A stretch of DNA of 64,000 bases, taken from IMG/VR virus record IMGVR_UViG_3300035145_004174, positions 1-64,000 of that record; one strand, written 5' to 3'. The notes below the pieces were generated by a model, which was given only the letters and a program-made list of their open reading frames with translations, was not told the DNA's origin and did no database searches. The stretch's first letter is position 1; each line of letters opens with the position of its first letter. The position numbers were made by a program, and so were the translations under genes. Source of the DNA: a virus. Shown here piece after piece: positions 1 to 8,903 of this stretch.

Positions 1-6
1 CTATAA

Positions 7-546
7 TCATGACCCTGTGCTACCAAAGCCTCCAGCTCCCCTTTGGGTTTCGTCTAGTTTTTTTGAGATAAAAATTTTAGGATGTACATGCTTTGAGAAA
101 ATCAATTGTCCTATTTTATCTCCTTTAGAATAAATCATACTCTCATCTATTCCCAATAAAAGGTTTTGGGAATCATTAATAATATAATAATTTTCTGGTT
201 GAGGTATGTATTTAAATCTTAGTTTAATAGTCTCTCTATATCCAGAGTCAATAACACCTACCGAATTACATAATGCAAGATTGTATTTGCTTATACTTGA
301 CCTAGGAAATACCTGAGTGAATATTTCGTAGTCTCCAAATTCATCTAAATCTGGTTGAATAGAGATGTTTGTATCGTATTCAAGGAAATAAATTTTTTTA
401 TAAAGTTTTCCTTGGTAGATGTCCCCAACTATCCTAGGATAATCTGCAGCAATTAAATCATAACCTGCATCTCCTTTGTTTTGGGGAGATACTATTTTTC
501 CTTTTGGAAGATTTTTATTTAAATCTAAACATATGTTAATTTTCAT
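7..546 (-). CDS. dut: dUTP diphosphatase (dUTPase)
   Basis: Hydrolyses dUTP to dUMP and pyrophosphate, keeping uracil out of phage DNA and supplying dUMP for dTMP synthesis. All five trimeric-dUTPase motifs are visible: GDAGYDL at residues 25-31, PRSS at 81-84, GVIDSGYR at 97-104, GDKIGQLI at 142-149 and the C-terminal RGAGGFGSTG at 169-178. At 179 aa it is longer than the usual ~150 aa because of about 30 extra residues between motifs 1 and 2. Motif 3 has E where the family usually has G after YR. It overlaps the upstream small gene by 11 bases and reads leftward, away from the glycan operon. Family assignment is secure. Confidence 0.96.
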   Translation of the reverse strand: MKINICLDLNKNLPKGKIVSPQNKGDAGYDLIAADYPRIVGDIYQGKLYKKIYFLEYDTNISIQPDLDEFGDYEIFTQVFPRSSISKYNLALCNSVGVIDSGYRETIKLRFKYIPQPENYYIINDSQNLLLGIDESMIYSKGDKIGQLIFSKHVHPKIFISKKLDETQRGAGGFGSTGS

Positions 547-853
547 TTTCTTTTTTCATTAAATTTATAATTTTATTATACTTTGAAGATAGATCATACA
601 TACCTGCATTAGCTAGTACATCTGGAGTATAAAGCATGTAACAATCGTCAACAACCTCCATTTTTTCCAAAATGGAGGAAATATCAAGAACTGTTATGTT
701 CGGAGCTAAGTTTAATTCTTTTCCGAATTTTTTATTGGACATTTCTACGGCTATAGCTGCCGCATCAGCTTCATCGGTTGTTTTCACCATGCATTCCCAA
801 TTTGCACAGCTTACATAGAATGCCTTTTTTCCGTCTTCCTTATTTTCTATCAT
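536..853 (-). CDS. Small protein of unknown function
   Basis: A 105-residue soluble protein with no family I recognise. The N-terminal half has an A/Y-rich stretch (FYVSCANWECMVKTTDEADA) that weakly resembles the segment YHYYMAHNAEEAIKF of the small protein encoded at 58794-59024; this may be one small phage domain family, but I could not test it. It is the promoter-proximal gene of the leftward unit and overlaps dut by 11 bases, so the two are probably co-translated. The acidic middle and lysine-rich tail show no signal peptide or membrane segment. Confidence 0.7.
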   Translation of the reverse strand: MIENKEDGKKAFYVSCANWECMVKTTDEADAAAIAVEMSNKKFGKELNLAPNITVLDISSILEKMEVVDDCYMLYTPDVLANAGMYDLSSKYNKIINLMKKENEN

Positions 854-971
854 TGCTGATCAATTTAATCTGTTTTCCCGAAAAATCAACCCTTTTTTTT
901 TATTTTATATAATTAAATCATATTGAATAATATATAAATTCTATGATTATATATTATTAATATATTATATA
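854..971. promoter_or_regulatory. Divergent promoter region with a 12-bp inverted repeat
   Basis: These 118 bases separate the leftward dut unit from the rightward glycan operon and must hold both promoters. The tract is almost pure A/T. It contains a perfect 12-bp inverted repeat, AATAATATATAA at 926-937 and its complement at 947-958, with a 9-base centre, ending 13 bases before the first glycan gene. It could be an operator for a dimeric regulator or an RNA hairpin in a short leader. A/T richness raises the odds of chance, but twelve matched pairs are notable. No clear -35/-10 pair could be chosen. Confidence 0.5.
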
Positions 972-1862
972 ATGGAAGAAATTAAGATATGTTTTATTGA
1001 CGATTCCGTCTCTGTCGTAGGGGGGACCAGTTTAACTATCGATGCTATAGTTGAACCTAATATCAAGAACGTGGATTTCGTAAGCACTAGGGAATTCTCA
1101 CTTAAGAATCTATTTTCTGATTATGATTTTTTTATCTTAGGCAACCTGACTTCCTTTACTAAAAATTCTCTCGATGCAATTTTACACATGATGGAGCAGA
1201 AACCTTTTTGCAAGATAGAGTTTGATTATGGTTATTGCGAATATAGAGGAACGATACCGCATAAAATCATAGCGGGCGAAGATTGCTCCTGTCCTTTCGG
1301 AGATAGTGGAAATTTAGTTTTTTCTAAAATATATTCATTAGTCAAGAGTAATTCACTTCATACATTTTACATGTCTGGAGCTCAAATGAAAATTCATTCA
1401 AGACAATTAAACTGGGACGACCATACAAGAAAAAGTGTTCTTTCTTCTTGCTTTACTTCGGAAACTCTCTCATTATTCAAAGAACTTAAGAAAAAAAACA
1501 AAAACAACAAATATGCCATAATAGATGGTCAAGGAGGTTGGCACACACAAGCCAAAGGAATAAAAGAAAGCATAGAGTACGCAAAAGCCAATAATATTGA
1601 ATACGATCTAATAAAAACAGAAACACACAAAGAAATGCTTCACTTATTGTCTCAGTACAAAGGTTTAATATTCCTCCCTATAATAGAAGATACTTGCCCT
1701 AGGGTCACTATTGAGGCTAGATACATGGGATTGGATGTTATTACTAATAATAATTCACAACACATAAAAGAAGATTGGTGGAAAGCTGACGACTCTCACG
1801 CTTTTCATTTTACAAAATCTAGACCTAATTATTTCTGGAAAATTTTAAAATGTTTAAAATAG
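972..1862 (+). CDS. Putative GT-B glycosyltransferase
   Basis: First gene of a rightward glycan operon. The 296-residue protein is soluble. Near the C-terminus, FLPIIEDTCPRVTIEARYMG resembles the sugar-nucleotide-binding segment of GT4-type enzymes, with the E-x7-E pair seen there (E in IIEDTCP and in TIEAR). The N-terminal half has an alternating strand/helix pattern and several cysteines but no motif I can name. It overlaps the next gene by 13 bases. Its start lies directly after TATTATATA, with no Shine-Dalgarno sequence. Donor and acceptor are unknown; the glycosyltransferase call rests on the C-terminal motif and the neighbourhood. Confidence 0.6.
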   Translation: MEEIKICFIDDSVSVVGGTSLTIDAIVEPNIKNVDFVSTREFSLKNLFSDYDFFILGNLTSFTKNSLDAILHMMEQKPFCKIEFDYGYCEYRGTIPHKIIAGEDCSCPFGDSGNLVFSKIYSLVKSNSLHTFYMSGAQMKIHSRQLNWDDHTRKSVLSSCFTSETLSLFKELKKKNKNNKYAIIDGQGGWHTQAKGIKESIEYAKANNIEYDLIKTETHKEMLHLLSQYKGLIFLPIIEDTCPRVTIEARYMGLDVITNNNSQHIKEDWWKADDSHAFHFTKSRPNYFWKILKCLK

Positions 1863-2569
1863 TAATACCGTGCCACGGAAATAAATCTAATAATTTAGAA
1901 TCTCTTATTTCTAGCATAGAAAACCAAAAGCACTCTACCAAACTTGAGTATTATTTCTTAGAGGATCAAATAGACAAAGACTATAAGAATAAAATTACAG
2001 AATTTTGCAGTGGTTCTGAAAAAAGTTTTTTTATAGAAAATACTTACGGAACTAAGCTTTATGGAATTTATAATATTTATAGATTCTTATCAAGATTGAA
2101 TTCCGATTGTTTTATTGGGGTTATAGATTGCGACGACCACCTTTGGGGTAACGACTGCATTAGTAATATAAAATTAGAATACGATAAAGGGTTCGATTGT
2201 GTTTGGACTGCAAATGAACTGAAAGGTATTGGCGTTAATTTCTCTGGTCCTTTGGCTCATGATTGCGATGTATATTCCCACCCTTGGGTTTCAAGCCATT
2301 TCAAGACATTCAAACTTTCTGATTTCAAAAAAGTTCCTGAGTCTAATTTTAAAGATAAAGAGGGTAAATGGTTTGATTCTTGTTATGACCAAGCCTTAAT
2401 GTTGCCTATTTTGCATAATGTATTTAAGAGGGGTGGTACCACTAAATACATAAATAAAATTCATTATATATACAACGGAACATTAAACCCAGACGCGGAG
2501 TCAAAATACAGAATATCTCAACTTGAAAACGAGCACTTTATTAGATCTAGGGGGTATTTGAATGAGTGA
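1850..2569 (+). CDS. GT2-like (GT-A fold) glycosyltransferase
   Basis: The N-terminus KIVIPCHGNKSNNLESLISS matches the nucleotide-binding opening of GT2 enzymes, and FIGVIDCDDHLW around residues 89-100 gives the acidic DxD-type metal site. The 239-residue length fits a single GT-A catalytic domain. It overlaps its neighbours by 13 and 8 bases, so it is translationally coupled within the operon. It would transfer a sugar from a nucleotide donor onto the growing glycan in the cytoplasm; substrates cannot be read from sequence. Confidence 0.78.
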   Translation: MFKIVIPCHGNKSNNLESLISSIENQKHSTKLEYYFLEDQIDKDYKNKITEFCSGSEKSFFIENTYGTKLYGIYNIYRFLSRLNSDCFIGVIDCDDHLWGNDCISNIKLEYDKGFDCVWTANELKGIGVNFSGPLAHDCDVYSHPWVSSHFKTFKLSDFKKVPESNFKDKEGKWFDSCYDQALMLPILHNVFKRGGTTKYINKIHYIYNGTLNPDAESKYRISQLENEHFIRSRGYLNE

Positions 2570-3476
2570 TTTTTATATTAATAATTATTCAAATACAGAT
2601 GGGCCTTCTATATTTTCCAATCGCCTTAAAATTGAATTAGAAAACCAAGGTCATAAATTTAATGATCAATCGTACAATAGATTATTAATAACAAACGGAA
2701 ATATTGTAGAAAATAAATTTAATATACTAAGGCTTGATGGATTGTATCTAGACTCTGGTAATACACTTGGCCCGAATGAAGAGTTGAACCGACCTATCTT
2801 TGAATGTTACAAAAAATCTGACCATATTATTTTTCAATCAGAATACGCTCGTAATGTATACGAAGCTTTTACTGGTGAAAAAAAATCTAACTCTATTATC
2901 TATAACGGGGTAGAAGATATATTTTTTACAAATAATGAATCTATAGATAAGCCATATGGTTTTGAAAAAGTAGTTATAGCTTCGTCTAAATGGAGGAGGC
3001 ATAAAAGAATCGAAGAGTGTATTGAAGCTTTTAAGGACAAAAGATTAAAAGATGTTGCCCTAGTTATTCTTGGCGGTTATTCAAATGTAGATCTTCCAAA
3101 TGTTTTTAGTTTACCTATGATAAATCCTGTTGATTTACCCAGGTATTATAAAATGGCCGATGTGATGATTCACTTGTGTTGGTTAGATTGTTGCCCTAAT
3201 TCTGTCGTAGAAGCATTGGCTTGCGGAGTTCCTGTTGTTTGCAGTCACAATGGGGGAACAAATGAGTTAGTTAAACAAGATGGGGTGATATTAAAATTAG
3301 AAGAAGATTATGAATACGGATCTCTTGTTGATTTATATAATCCTCCTAAAGTTTCTATTGACTCTATTGTAGATGGAGTAATAAAATGCCTTGATATAAA
3401 ACAAATTAATCCTAGGTTAGATTTAAATATATCTAATACAGCAAAACAATACTCCAGTCTATTTAAAAATGAATAA
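2562..3476 (+). CDS. GT4 family glycosyltransferase
   Basis: A retaining GT-B enzyme. The linker motif IIYNGVEDIFF is the usual turn between the two Rossmann domains. The C-terminal domain carries VIASSKWRRHKRIEECIEAF and the donor-binding E-x7-E region SVVEALACGVPVVCSHNGGT. At 304 residues it is somewhat short for GT4, mainly in the N-terminal acceptor domain. It overlaps the preceding gene by 8 bases and the following methyltransferase by 8 bases. The family is clear; the sugar is unknown. Confidence 0.88.
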   Translation: MSDFYINNYSNTDGPSIFSNRLKIELENQGHKFNDQSYNRLLITNGNIVENKFNILRLDGLYLDSGNTLGPNEELNRPIFECYKKSDHIIFQSEYARNVYEAFTGEKKSNSIIYNGVEDIFFTNNESIDKPYGFEKVVIASSKWRRHKRIEECIEAFKDKRLKDVALVILGGYSNVDLPNVFSLPMINPVDLPRYYKMADVMIHLCWLDCCPNSVVEALACGVPVVCSHNGGTNELVKQDGVILKLEEDYEYGSLVDLYNPPKVSIDSIVDGVIKCLDIKQINPRLDLNISNTAKQYSSLFKNE

Positions 3477-4293
3477 TATAGAATTTTTCTTTCAACACTT
3501 GTGTGAATACTATAACGTAACTATCGAAGATGCTATAGATTTATCAACCAGAAAAACTGGTAGAAAGCCTAGTTTACCTGGATCAAAAACATGCGACCCT
3601 GTCTCTGGAATGAATCTTGAAGAAATTTGGGATTCACAAGAAAGAGATTCGGAAGAATCTATTTTTAAATTTTACAAAGATCAAGGAGCTTGGAGTGCAT
3701 TCAGGCAATGCATGAGACTATCTCAAGCTGTCGGTGCATACCAGAATTACCTATTAAATGTAATTGAAAGATTGGATACTCAATTTAAAATCGGAAGAAC
3801 TGTTTCTATATGTGAATATGGATGTGGGACTGCCCCATTCGGATTCCTTCTTCTCAACCTATTAAAACCAGATATTAAAATTAATTTTTATATATCGGAT
3901 GTTGACTGCGAGCATTTAAACTTTGGAGAATGGAGGTTGAATCAAATCAAGAAGCATAGAAAACTAGAAAATGTAAAAATTATAAAAAAGCTCGTCGAAC
4001 CTAATTCCTTGCCGACTTATGAAGATAAATTGGATGCTGTATTTATATTTGAAGTCTTAGAGCATGTCCCCAGCCCAATTGCCACAACATTAAATTTAAT
4101 AAACCAAATAAACTCTGGCGGGTTCTTTATAGAAAATTTCATAAAGCATGAAGATGAAAAAGGGCGTTGCGACCTACCTTCCTCCCAAAAAGAAAGGTCT
4201 GAATGTCTTGAATATTTAGATAAAAATCTTAATTTGTTCATGGGAGAGACTGAAAGTAAATCTCCAAATGGAACTAGAATTTGGATGAAGTAA
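3469..4293 (+). CDS. SAM-dependent methyltransferase
   Basis: A class I methyltransferase. ICEYGCGTAPFGFLLLNLL at about residues 117-135 is the glycine-rich SAM loop, followed by YISDVD (the acidic residue that holds the ribose) and AVFIFEVLEHVPSP, typical of small-molecule or sugar O-methyltransferases. The first ~110 residues form an additional helical region rich in charged residues. It sits between two glycosyltransferase genes and ends in TAATG, sharing one base with the next start. It probably methylates a sugar or an intermediate of the operon's glycan. Confidence 0.8.
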   Translation: MNNIEFFFQHLCEYYNVTIEDAIDLSTRKTGRKPSLPGSKTCDPVSGMNLEEIWDSQERDSEESIFKFYKDQGAWSAFRQCMRLSQAVGAYQNYLLNVIERLDTQFKIGRTVSICEYGCGTAPFGFLLLNLLKPDIKINFYISDVDCEHLNFGEWRLNQIKKHRKLENVKIIKKLVEPNSLPTYEDKLDAVFIFEVLEHVPSPIATTLNLINQINSGGFFIENFIKHEDEKGRCDLPSSQKERSECLEYLDKNLNLFMGETESKSPNGTRIWMK

Positions 4294-5216
4294 TGATTTT
4301 CTATTTTAATAGAATACCACTGAACTCTCCATGGGGAGGAGGTAATCAATTTTTGCAATCAATGATTGATTTTTTTAAAATAAAAGGTCACACCGTAGTC
4401 CACGACCTAGTTCCAAACATTGACTGGATATTCACAATCGACCCTAGGCCTAGAGAGCAAGGAGTGGGAATTAACGAAATTCATAATTACAAATTAAAAA
4501 ACCCTAATGTTAAAATTTTTTATAGGGTTAATGAATGTGATAAAAGAAAAAATACACATGGAATGGATGAGCTGATATATCATATGGTTTCCATTTCAGA
4601 TAAGGTTGTTTTTATTAGTGACTGGCTTAAAAAATATTTTTTTAGATTGGGAGTAAATAAAGAATCTCATGTAATTACAAATGGATGTAATCATGATCAT
4701 TTTTACCCTAAAGACCATTCTGGGTTTACAGAAAAAATAAAATTAGTAACTCACCACTGGTCAGATAACTGGTTAAAAGGTTTTGATATTTATCAAAAAA
4801 TAGACGAATATATCTCAAATAACCCAGAATGCCCCTTTGATTTCTACTACATAGGAAATCATAATAATTCGTACAAACCAAATTCTACTAAATTAATAAG
4901 TCCAACATGTGGCAAAGAATTAGGAGATTTATTGCGCCAATTTGATCTTTATGTTACTGCTAGCAGATGGGAGCCTGGAGGAATGCATCATATAGAAGCT
5001 GCATCCTGCGGCTTGCCTATTCTTTATCATAAGGATGGCGGAGGAATAAATGAATTAGCAAGTTTACACGGAGAAGAGTTTGGTGATTTCGAAGAGTTTT
5101 TATATAAATTCAATATTTTAAAATCTAATTATCTAAAATATCGCAACGAAATAAATTATAATAATTTATCTTCATATACTTGTTGTGAAAAATTTTACAA
5201 TTTAATTTGTAATTAA
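4293..5216 (+). CDS. GT4-like glycosyltransferase
   Basis: A GT-B enzyme of 307 residues. VITNGCNHDHFYPK is the interdomain motif; SRWEPGGMHHIEAASCGLPI with the following GGGINEL is the donor-binding region. The start at 4293 is preferred over an ATG 12 bases upstream because it forms the TAATG stop/start overlap seen repeatedly in this genome, and the protein then begins with the expected strand MIFYFNRIPLNSPWGGG. A histidine replaces part of the usual E-x7-E. The substrate is unknown. Confidence 0.84.
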   Translation: MIFYFNRIPLNSPWGGGNQFLQSMIDFFKIKGHTVVHDLVPNIDWIFTIDPRPREQGVGINEIHNYKLKNPNVKIFYRVNECDKRKNTHGMDELIYHMVSISDKVVFISDWLKKYFFRLGVNKESHVITNGCNHDHFYPKDHSGFTEKIKLVTHHWSDNWLKGFDIYQKIDEYISNNPECPFDFYYIGNHNNSYKPNSTKLISPTCGKELGDLLRQFDLYVTASRWEPGGMHHIEAASCGLPILYHKDGGGINELASLHGEEFGDFEEFLYKFNILKSNYLKYRNEINYNNLSSYTCCEKFYNLICN

Positions 5217-5227
5217 ATTTTCAAGCT

Positions 5228-6034
5228 ATGGGAATGGGAGGGCATTTAATGTGGACTGCGGTTGCAAGAAACATTCGCAATCACACAGATAAAATATGTG
5301 TCCCACTTGAGGGTCACAATTTTTGCAAAAGTGATATATTTTATAATAACCCAAATTTTTCATATAATGGAGATTTTTTATTAGACCTATCCTTACCTCA
5401 AACGAACTACATAAAAGAAGATGGTGCTGTTGTAAAATTTGCTTGCCCCAAAAAACATGCCATAGTTCATGCCCTCAATTTTTATGGCATACATAACAAT
5501 GTAGATTTAAAATGTGAATTATTTTTAACTAAAGAAGAAGATTTGATCTCCCAAAGTGTCACATCAAACCTTCCTAAAAAATATGCATGCATTGAACCTC
5601 ATTCCAAAACAAGCTGGATGCAGTCTAGGCTGTATTCTTTTGAGAAATATCAAAATGTAGTAAATGCTTTGAAAGATCAAATAACCTTTGTTCAGATAGG
5701 GGCTAAAGGTGCCCCACGATTAGATAATGTAATATATATTAACGGATTATTAAGTTTTAGGCAGACTTACAATGTACTTAAAAATTCTAATTTCTTTTTG
5801 TCTACCGAAGGAGGGTTGGTTCATTTATCTAACAGTGCTGGCACCAGATCTTTTGTTATTTACACTAGTTATCAATTTCCAGAAATGACAATGTATCCAG
5901 ATAATTTTTTGATAGATATATCTTTATATAGGAATCAAATATTAGGCCACAAAAACAACCCTTTGTATTTAGACGAAATAGAAAAGCACGACGAGAATTC
6001 TATTATAGATTTAATTCAAAAAGAGAAGCTATGA
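5228..6034 (+). CDS. GT9-like (heptosyltransferase fold) glycosyltransferase
   Basis: The protein begins directly with the glycine loop MGMGGHLMWTAVARNI, which in GT9 enzymes follows a first strand that is missing here. An in-frame stop upstream shows that no longer reading is possible. The C-terminal half has the hallmark FFLSTEGGLVHLSNSAGTRS, corresponding to the D/E-x-G-x2-H-x-A segment of ADP-heptose transferases. At 268 residues it is shorter than typical (~330). It is probably a cytoplasmic glycosyltransferase; the truncated first strand makes activity less certain. Confidence 0.68.
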   Translation: MGMGGHLMWTAVARNIRNHTDKICVPLEGHNFCKSDIFYNNPNFSYNGDFLLDLSLPQTNYIKEDGAVVKFACPKKHAIVHALNFYGIHNNVDLKCELFLTKEEDLISQSVTSNLPKKYACIEPHSKTSWMQSRLYSFEKYQNVVNALKDQITFVQIGAKGAPRLDNVIYINGLLSFRQTYNVLKNSNFFLSTEGGLVHLSNSAGTRSFVIYTSYQFPEMTMYPDNFLIDISLYRNQILGHKNNPLYLDEIEKHDENSIIDLIQKEKL

Positions 6035-6972
6035 ATTTTATTTTAAGACAAATGTCTCATATTAGATATATGATCCCCTTAATTATTGAAGGTAATTATA
6101 GAGGTATAAAATCAACTATTTATTGGCAGTCCTGTGGTAAATACAATTCACCACATCTATATGTAGATGTTTTAAAAAATTTATCAAAAAAGTTTTGCTT
6201 CACTTTAATTAATTCTGACTCAGGAAACTTAAATGGAATAACTTTTAATGTAGAAGGAGATGGCATAGGAAATTTTCAAACAGAAAAGTTGGTAATACTG
6301 ACTAACATGACTGATTTCCATATTGGTCATAAAAGATATTGGGACAAAATAGATAAGTGCATTTTCCCTTCTAAATATTTTGCTTCTTTAGCGGGAAGAG
6401 AACTTGATTCTAAATCTCTTTTTTTAGGTAGCCCTAAATACGATGTAACTTTAGACAAAAAAGATATTTATAAAAAATATAATCTTAATGAAGATTATAA
6501 ATATGCATTTATGCCTCTTCCAAGAGCAAGGGATTATCATAATATGAATATAAATAATTTATGTTCCTTAATTAAGGATATGGGGTATAAAGTTATAACC
6601 AAAACCAGAGGAAAAGATAACTGCTCAGCTAAATCCGACCTTCATTTGGTTGACTTTTCGTGGTATCCCCATGACAGTATGGAGCTTATGTCCGTTTCAG
6701 ATTTCGTAATTAACTTTGATTCGACTTCAATAAAAGAATGTATAAAATTAAAAAAGAAAGTATTGAACTACAACATAAAACCTTTTCAGCAATTATTGCC
6801 AGTTTTCTATGAATCAAAATCAGTACTAAACGTTAAAAAAGATTTTGATCTAAACAATGAGCTTAGAATTAAAAAACTCCTTGAGTCTCCTTACGATTTT
6901 GATTACTATATAGATCAGTATTTGTTTACAGGGAATTCGTCCAAAAGAATTATAGATTATTTTTTTAAATGA
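6031..6972 (+). CDS. Putative GT-B transferase, CDP-glycerol/epimerase-like
   Basis: A 313-residue protein whose C-terminal half contains MSVSDFVINFDSTSIKECIK followed by LKKKVLNY. This is the pattern of the UDP-GlcNAc 2-epimerase / CDP-glycerol-phosphotransferase type of GT-B fold, where an S/T-rich loop binds the donor phosphates. The N-terminal half is less recognisable. It overlaps both neighbours with ATGA junctions, so it is clearly part of the operon. It could be a transferase or an epimerase; I favour a transferase because no matching N-terminal catalytic residues were found. Confidence 0.5.
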   Translation: MNFILRQMSHIRYMIPLIIEGNYRGIKSTIYWQSCGKYNSPHLYVDVLKNLSKKFCFTLINSDSGNLNGITFNVEGDGIGNFQTEKLVILTNMTDFHIGHKRYWDKIDKCIFPSKYFASLAGRELDSKSLFLGSPKYDVTLDKKDIYKKYNLNEDYKYAFMPLPRARDYHNMNINNLCSLIKDMGYKVITKTRGKDNCSAKSDLHLVDFSWYPHDSMELMSVSDFVINFDSTSIKECIKLKKKVLNYNIKPFQQLLPVFYESKSVLNVKKDFDLNNELRIKKLLESPYDFDYYIDQYLFTGNSSKRIIDYFFK

Positions 6973-7550
6973 AAATTAACGTTATTATTCCAGCCAGAGG
7001 TGGCAGCAAAAGGCTTTTGAATAAAAACATACATCCTGTTTGGGGCAAGCCTATGATATACTGGGCTATAAAATCTGCTTTAAATTTAAACAAATGGCAC
7101 GAAACCAAAGTTTGGGTAAGCTCTGATAGTTTAGAAATATTAGATGTCGCAAAAGAATTTGGAGCTAATACTATATTAAGGTCGAAGAATCTTTCTGGAG
7201 ACTTGGTCTTTAAGCAGGCTGCCATAAGAAATGCAGCATTGGATATTTCCAAAACAGACCCGAGCGACTTATGGGTATCCTTGCAGGCTAACTCTCCAGA
7301 AATTTCTGAAGTACATCTTAAGCAAGCTATTGATGTATTAGTAGAAAATGAAAGAGATGAGATATTTTCTGTTGACTCTAATTTTATGCAGAATGCAGCG
7401 TTTAGAATATTTAAGGGGGGTTATGTCTTTCAAGAAGATTTAAGTACAAATTGTGGGGTAATAGTTTGCGATATCCAAGATGTTCATACAATAGATGATA
7501 TTAAGTTTATAGAATCAAAACCGTCAACAAGAATAATTAATTGGTCGTAA
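6969..7550 (+). CDS. neuA: CMP-nonulosonate (acylneuraminate) cytidylyltransferase
   Basis: Activates a sialic-acid-like sugar with CTP to the CMP-sugar. The nucleotide-binding signature IIPARGGSKRLLNKNI opens the protein, followed by the typical PMIYWAIKSA and VWVSSDS segments. At 193 residues it is a minimal version (~225 usual), with the dimerisation region shortened. Three genes downstream is the matching NeuB-like synthase, which supports a nonulosonic acid role. The gene starts in an ATGA overlap and ends in a TAATG overlap. Confidence 0.88.
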   Translation: MKINVIIPARGGSKRLLNKNIHPVWGKPMIYWAIKSALNLNKWHETKVWVSSDSLEILDVAKEFGANTILRSKNLSGDLVFKQAAIRNAALDISKTDPSDLWVSLQANSPEISEVHLKQAIDVLVENERDEIFSVDSNFMQNAAFRIFKGGYVFQEDLSTNCGVIVCDIQDVHTIDDIKFIESKPSTRIINWS

Positions 7551-8182
7551 TGAATAATAAAAAATCAAAATATTACTGGGGAAGTGATGTGGCACATGGA
7601 ACCTATCTCTATAATGATAAAAACTCATGGAAGGGTCTCCAACTTGAGTTTTTGTTCGAATTTATAAAAAATAATTTTAAGTTTTCTGATGGCACAAAGT
7701 GTCTTGATATTGGATGTAATGCTGGTCTTAATTTAAAAACATTCAAAGAGAAATATGATCATGTGGATAATAAGTATATTGGATTTGATTTGAACGATAC
7801 AGCACTAACTTTAGCTAGACAAAATCTGCCCGATGGCGAATTTAAAAAATGCAATTTTCTATTAGAGAATCCAATTAAGTCATATAGCGATGATTCTTTT
7901 GATATTTGTTTCTCAACATGGGTCTTAACACACCTTAATATTTCAGACGAAAGGGAAAATTTAATTAAGGATATGGTTCGAACATCGAAAAGAGGTATTA
8001 TCTACGAAGCATATGCAGAGAAGTGCGGCCTAGATTACCCTCCAAAATATTCGGAAAAAAGTAAGCCAGATAATTTTAATGTTGTGGTTTACGATGACTA
8101 TAGAAGGTATTCTAACTTAATTATGATTCACGAACTTCAATACGAAAATTGTTCCAAGTTATATTATTGGGATAAAACATGA
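7550..8182 (+). CDS. SAM-dependent methyltransferase
   Basis: A class I methyltransferase of 210 residues. CLDIGCNAGLNLKTFKEKY is the SAM-binding loop and YIGFDLNDTALTLAR holds the ribose-binding aspartate; SFDICFSTWVLTHL is motif IV-like. The ATG at 7550 shares one base with the stop of neuA (TAATG) and is chosen over a TTG nine bases upstream. Its place between neuA and neuB suggests methylation of the nonulosonic acid or a precursor, but this is inferred from position only. Confidence 0.8.
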   Translation: MNNKKSKYYWGSDVAHGTYLYNDKNSWKGLQLEFLFEFIKNNFKFSDGTKCLDIGCNAGLNLKTFKEKYDHVDNKYIGFDLNDTALTLARQNLPDGEFKKCNFLLENPIKSYSDDSFDICFSTWVLTHLNISDERENLIKDMVRTSKRGIIYEAYAEKCGLDYPPKYSEKSKPDNFNVVVYDDYRRYSNLIMIHELQYENCSKLYYWDKT

Positions 8183-8201
8183 GTTGATTTTAAAAAATAG
8201 T

Positions 8202-8903
8202 ATGTCAATATATATTATAAGTGAGTTATGCGGTCAATGGGGAGGATCTATTGACAAAGCAAAAAAAATGATAGATCAATCTGCTGATTGCGGGGCTGAT
8301 GCCGTTAAAGTTCAACTCTATGATACTTACAGGATGCCTGGAGAAAATAGACATAAATGGGAATACCTCTCTATGTCTAAAGATGTTTTCCTGGAATTAA
8401 AAGATTATTCTGAGGAAAAAGGTCTTGATTATTTTGCATCAGCTTTTCATGAAGATAGATTTCAATGGGTTTTAGATTCTGGATTGAAAACAAATAAAAT
8501 AGCTAGCATTCTTATTGAAAATGATTTTGATCTTTGCTCTAAAATGTTAGATTCTGGATTAAAAACTTATCTATCATTAGGAAAGTGGACAAAAAAATCC
8601 TTACCCTTTCATCAGCTCAACAATGTTGATTATTTGCATTGTGTTTGTAAATATCCACATTCAGTTAATGAAGCGAAAAAATTAATGCCTAAGCGCTTTG
8701 GCGACAGATTAGTAGGTTATAGCGATCATACAACAGGCATTGAATCATGTAAGCTTGCAATAGAAAGAGGGGCAACTGTAATTGAAAAACATTTTACATT
8801 AAATCGCAGCTCGCAATGTGATACTGAAAGTGCTCATATATGTTCAATGGACCACAAAGAGCTACTAGAATTAAGAAGTCATTGTGATACGAGATATAAA
8901 TAA
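8202..8903 (+). CDS. neuB: NeuB-like nonulosonic acid synthase, lacking SAF domain
   Basis: Condenses phosphoenolpyruvate with a C6 sugar to give a nine-carbon sialic-acid-type sugar. The TIM-barrel signatures are present: IISELCGQWGG at the start, ADAVKVQLYDT, DYFASAFHEDRF, LVGYSDHTTGIESCKLA and the C-terminal GATVIEKHFTLNR. The usual C-terminal SAF (antifreeze-like) domain is absent: the protein stops at 233 residues instead of ~340, soon after the barrel. The ATG at 8202 is preferred to an upstream TTG because it directly precedes the first barrel strand. In bacterial NeuB the SAF domain closes the active site of the partner subunit, so its loss is unusual. Confidence 0.87.
   Translation: MSIYIISELCGQWGGSIDKAKKMIDQSADCGADAVKVQLYDTYRMPGENRHKWEYLSMSKDVFLELKDYSEEKGLDYFASAFHEDRFQWVLDSGLKTNKIASILIENDFDLCSKMLDSGLKTYLSLGKWTKKSLPFHQLNNVDYLHCVCKYPHSVNEAKKLMPKRFGDRLVGYSDHTTGIESCKLAIERGATVIEKHFTLNRSSQCDTESAHICSMDHKELLELRSHCDTRYK

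Noticed and set aside
4017-4358. Minus-strand frame of 113 codons over the methyltransferase gene
   Set aside because: Opposite to two well-supported overlapping genes; composition typical of an antisense shadow.
7541-7549. TTG start for the methyltransferase after neuA
   Set aside because: The ATG nine bases later forms the TAATG junction used repeatedly here and loses no conserved residues.
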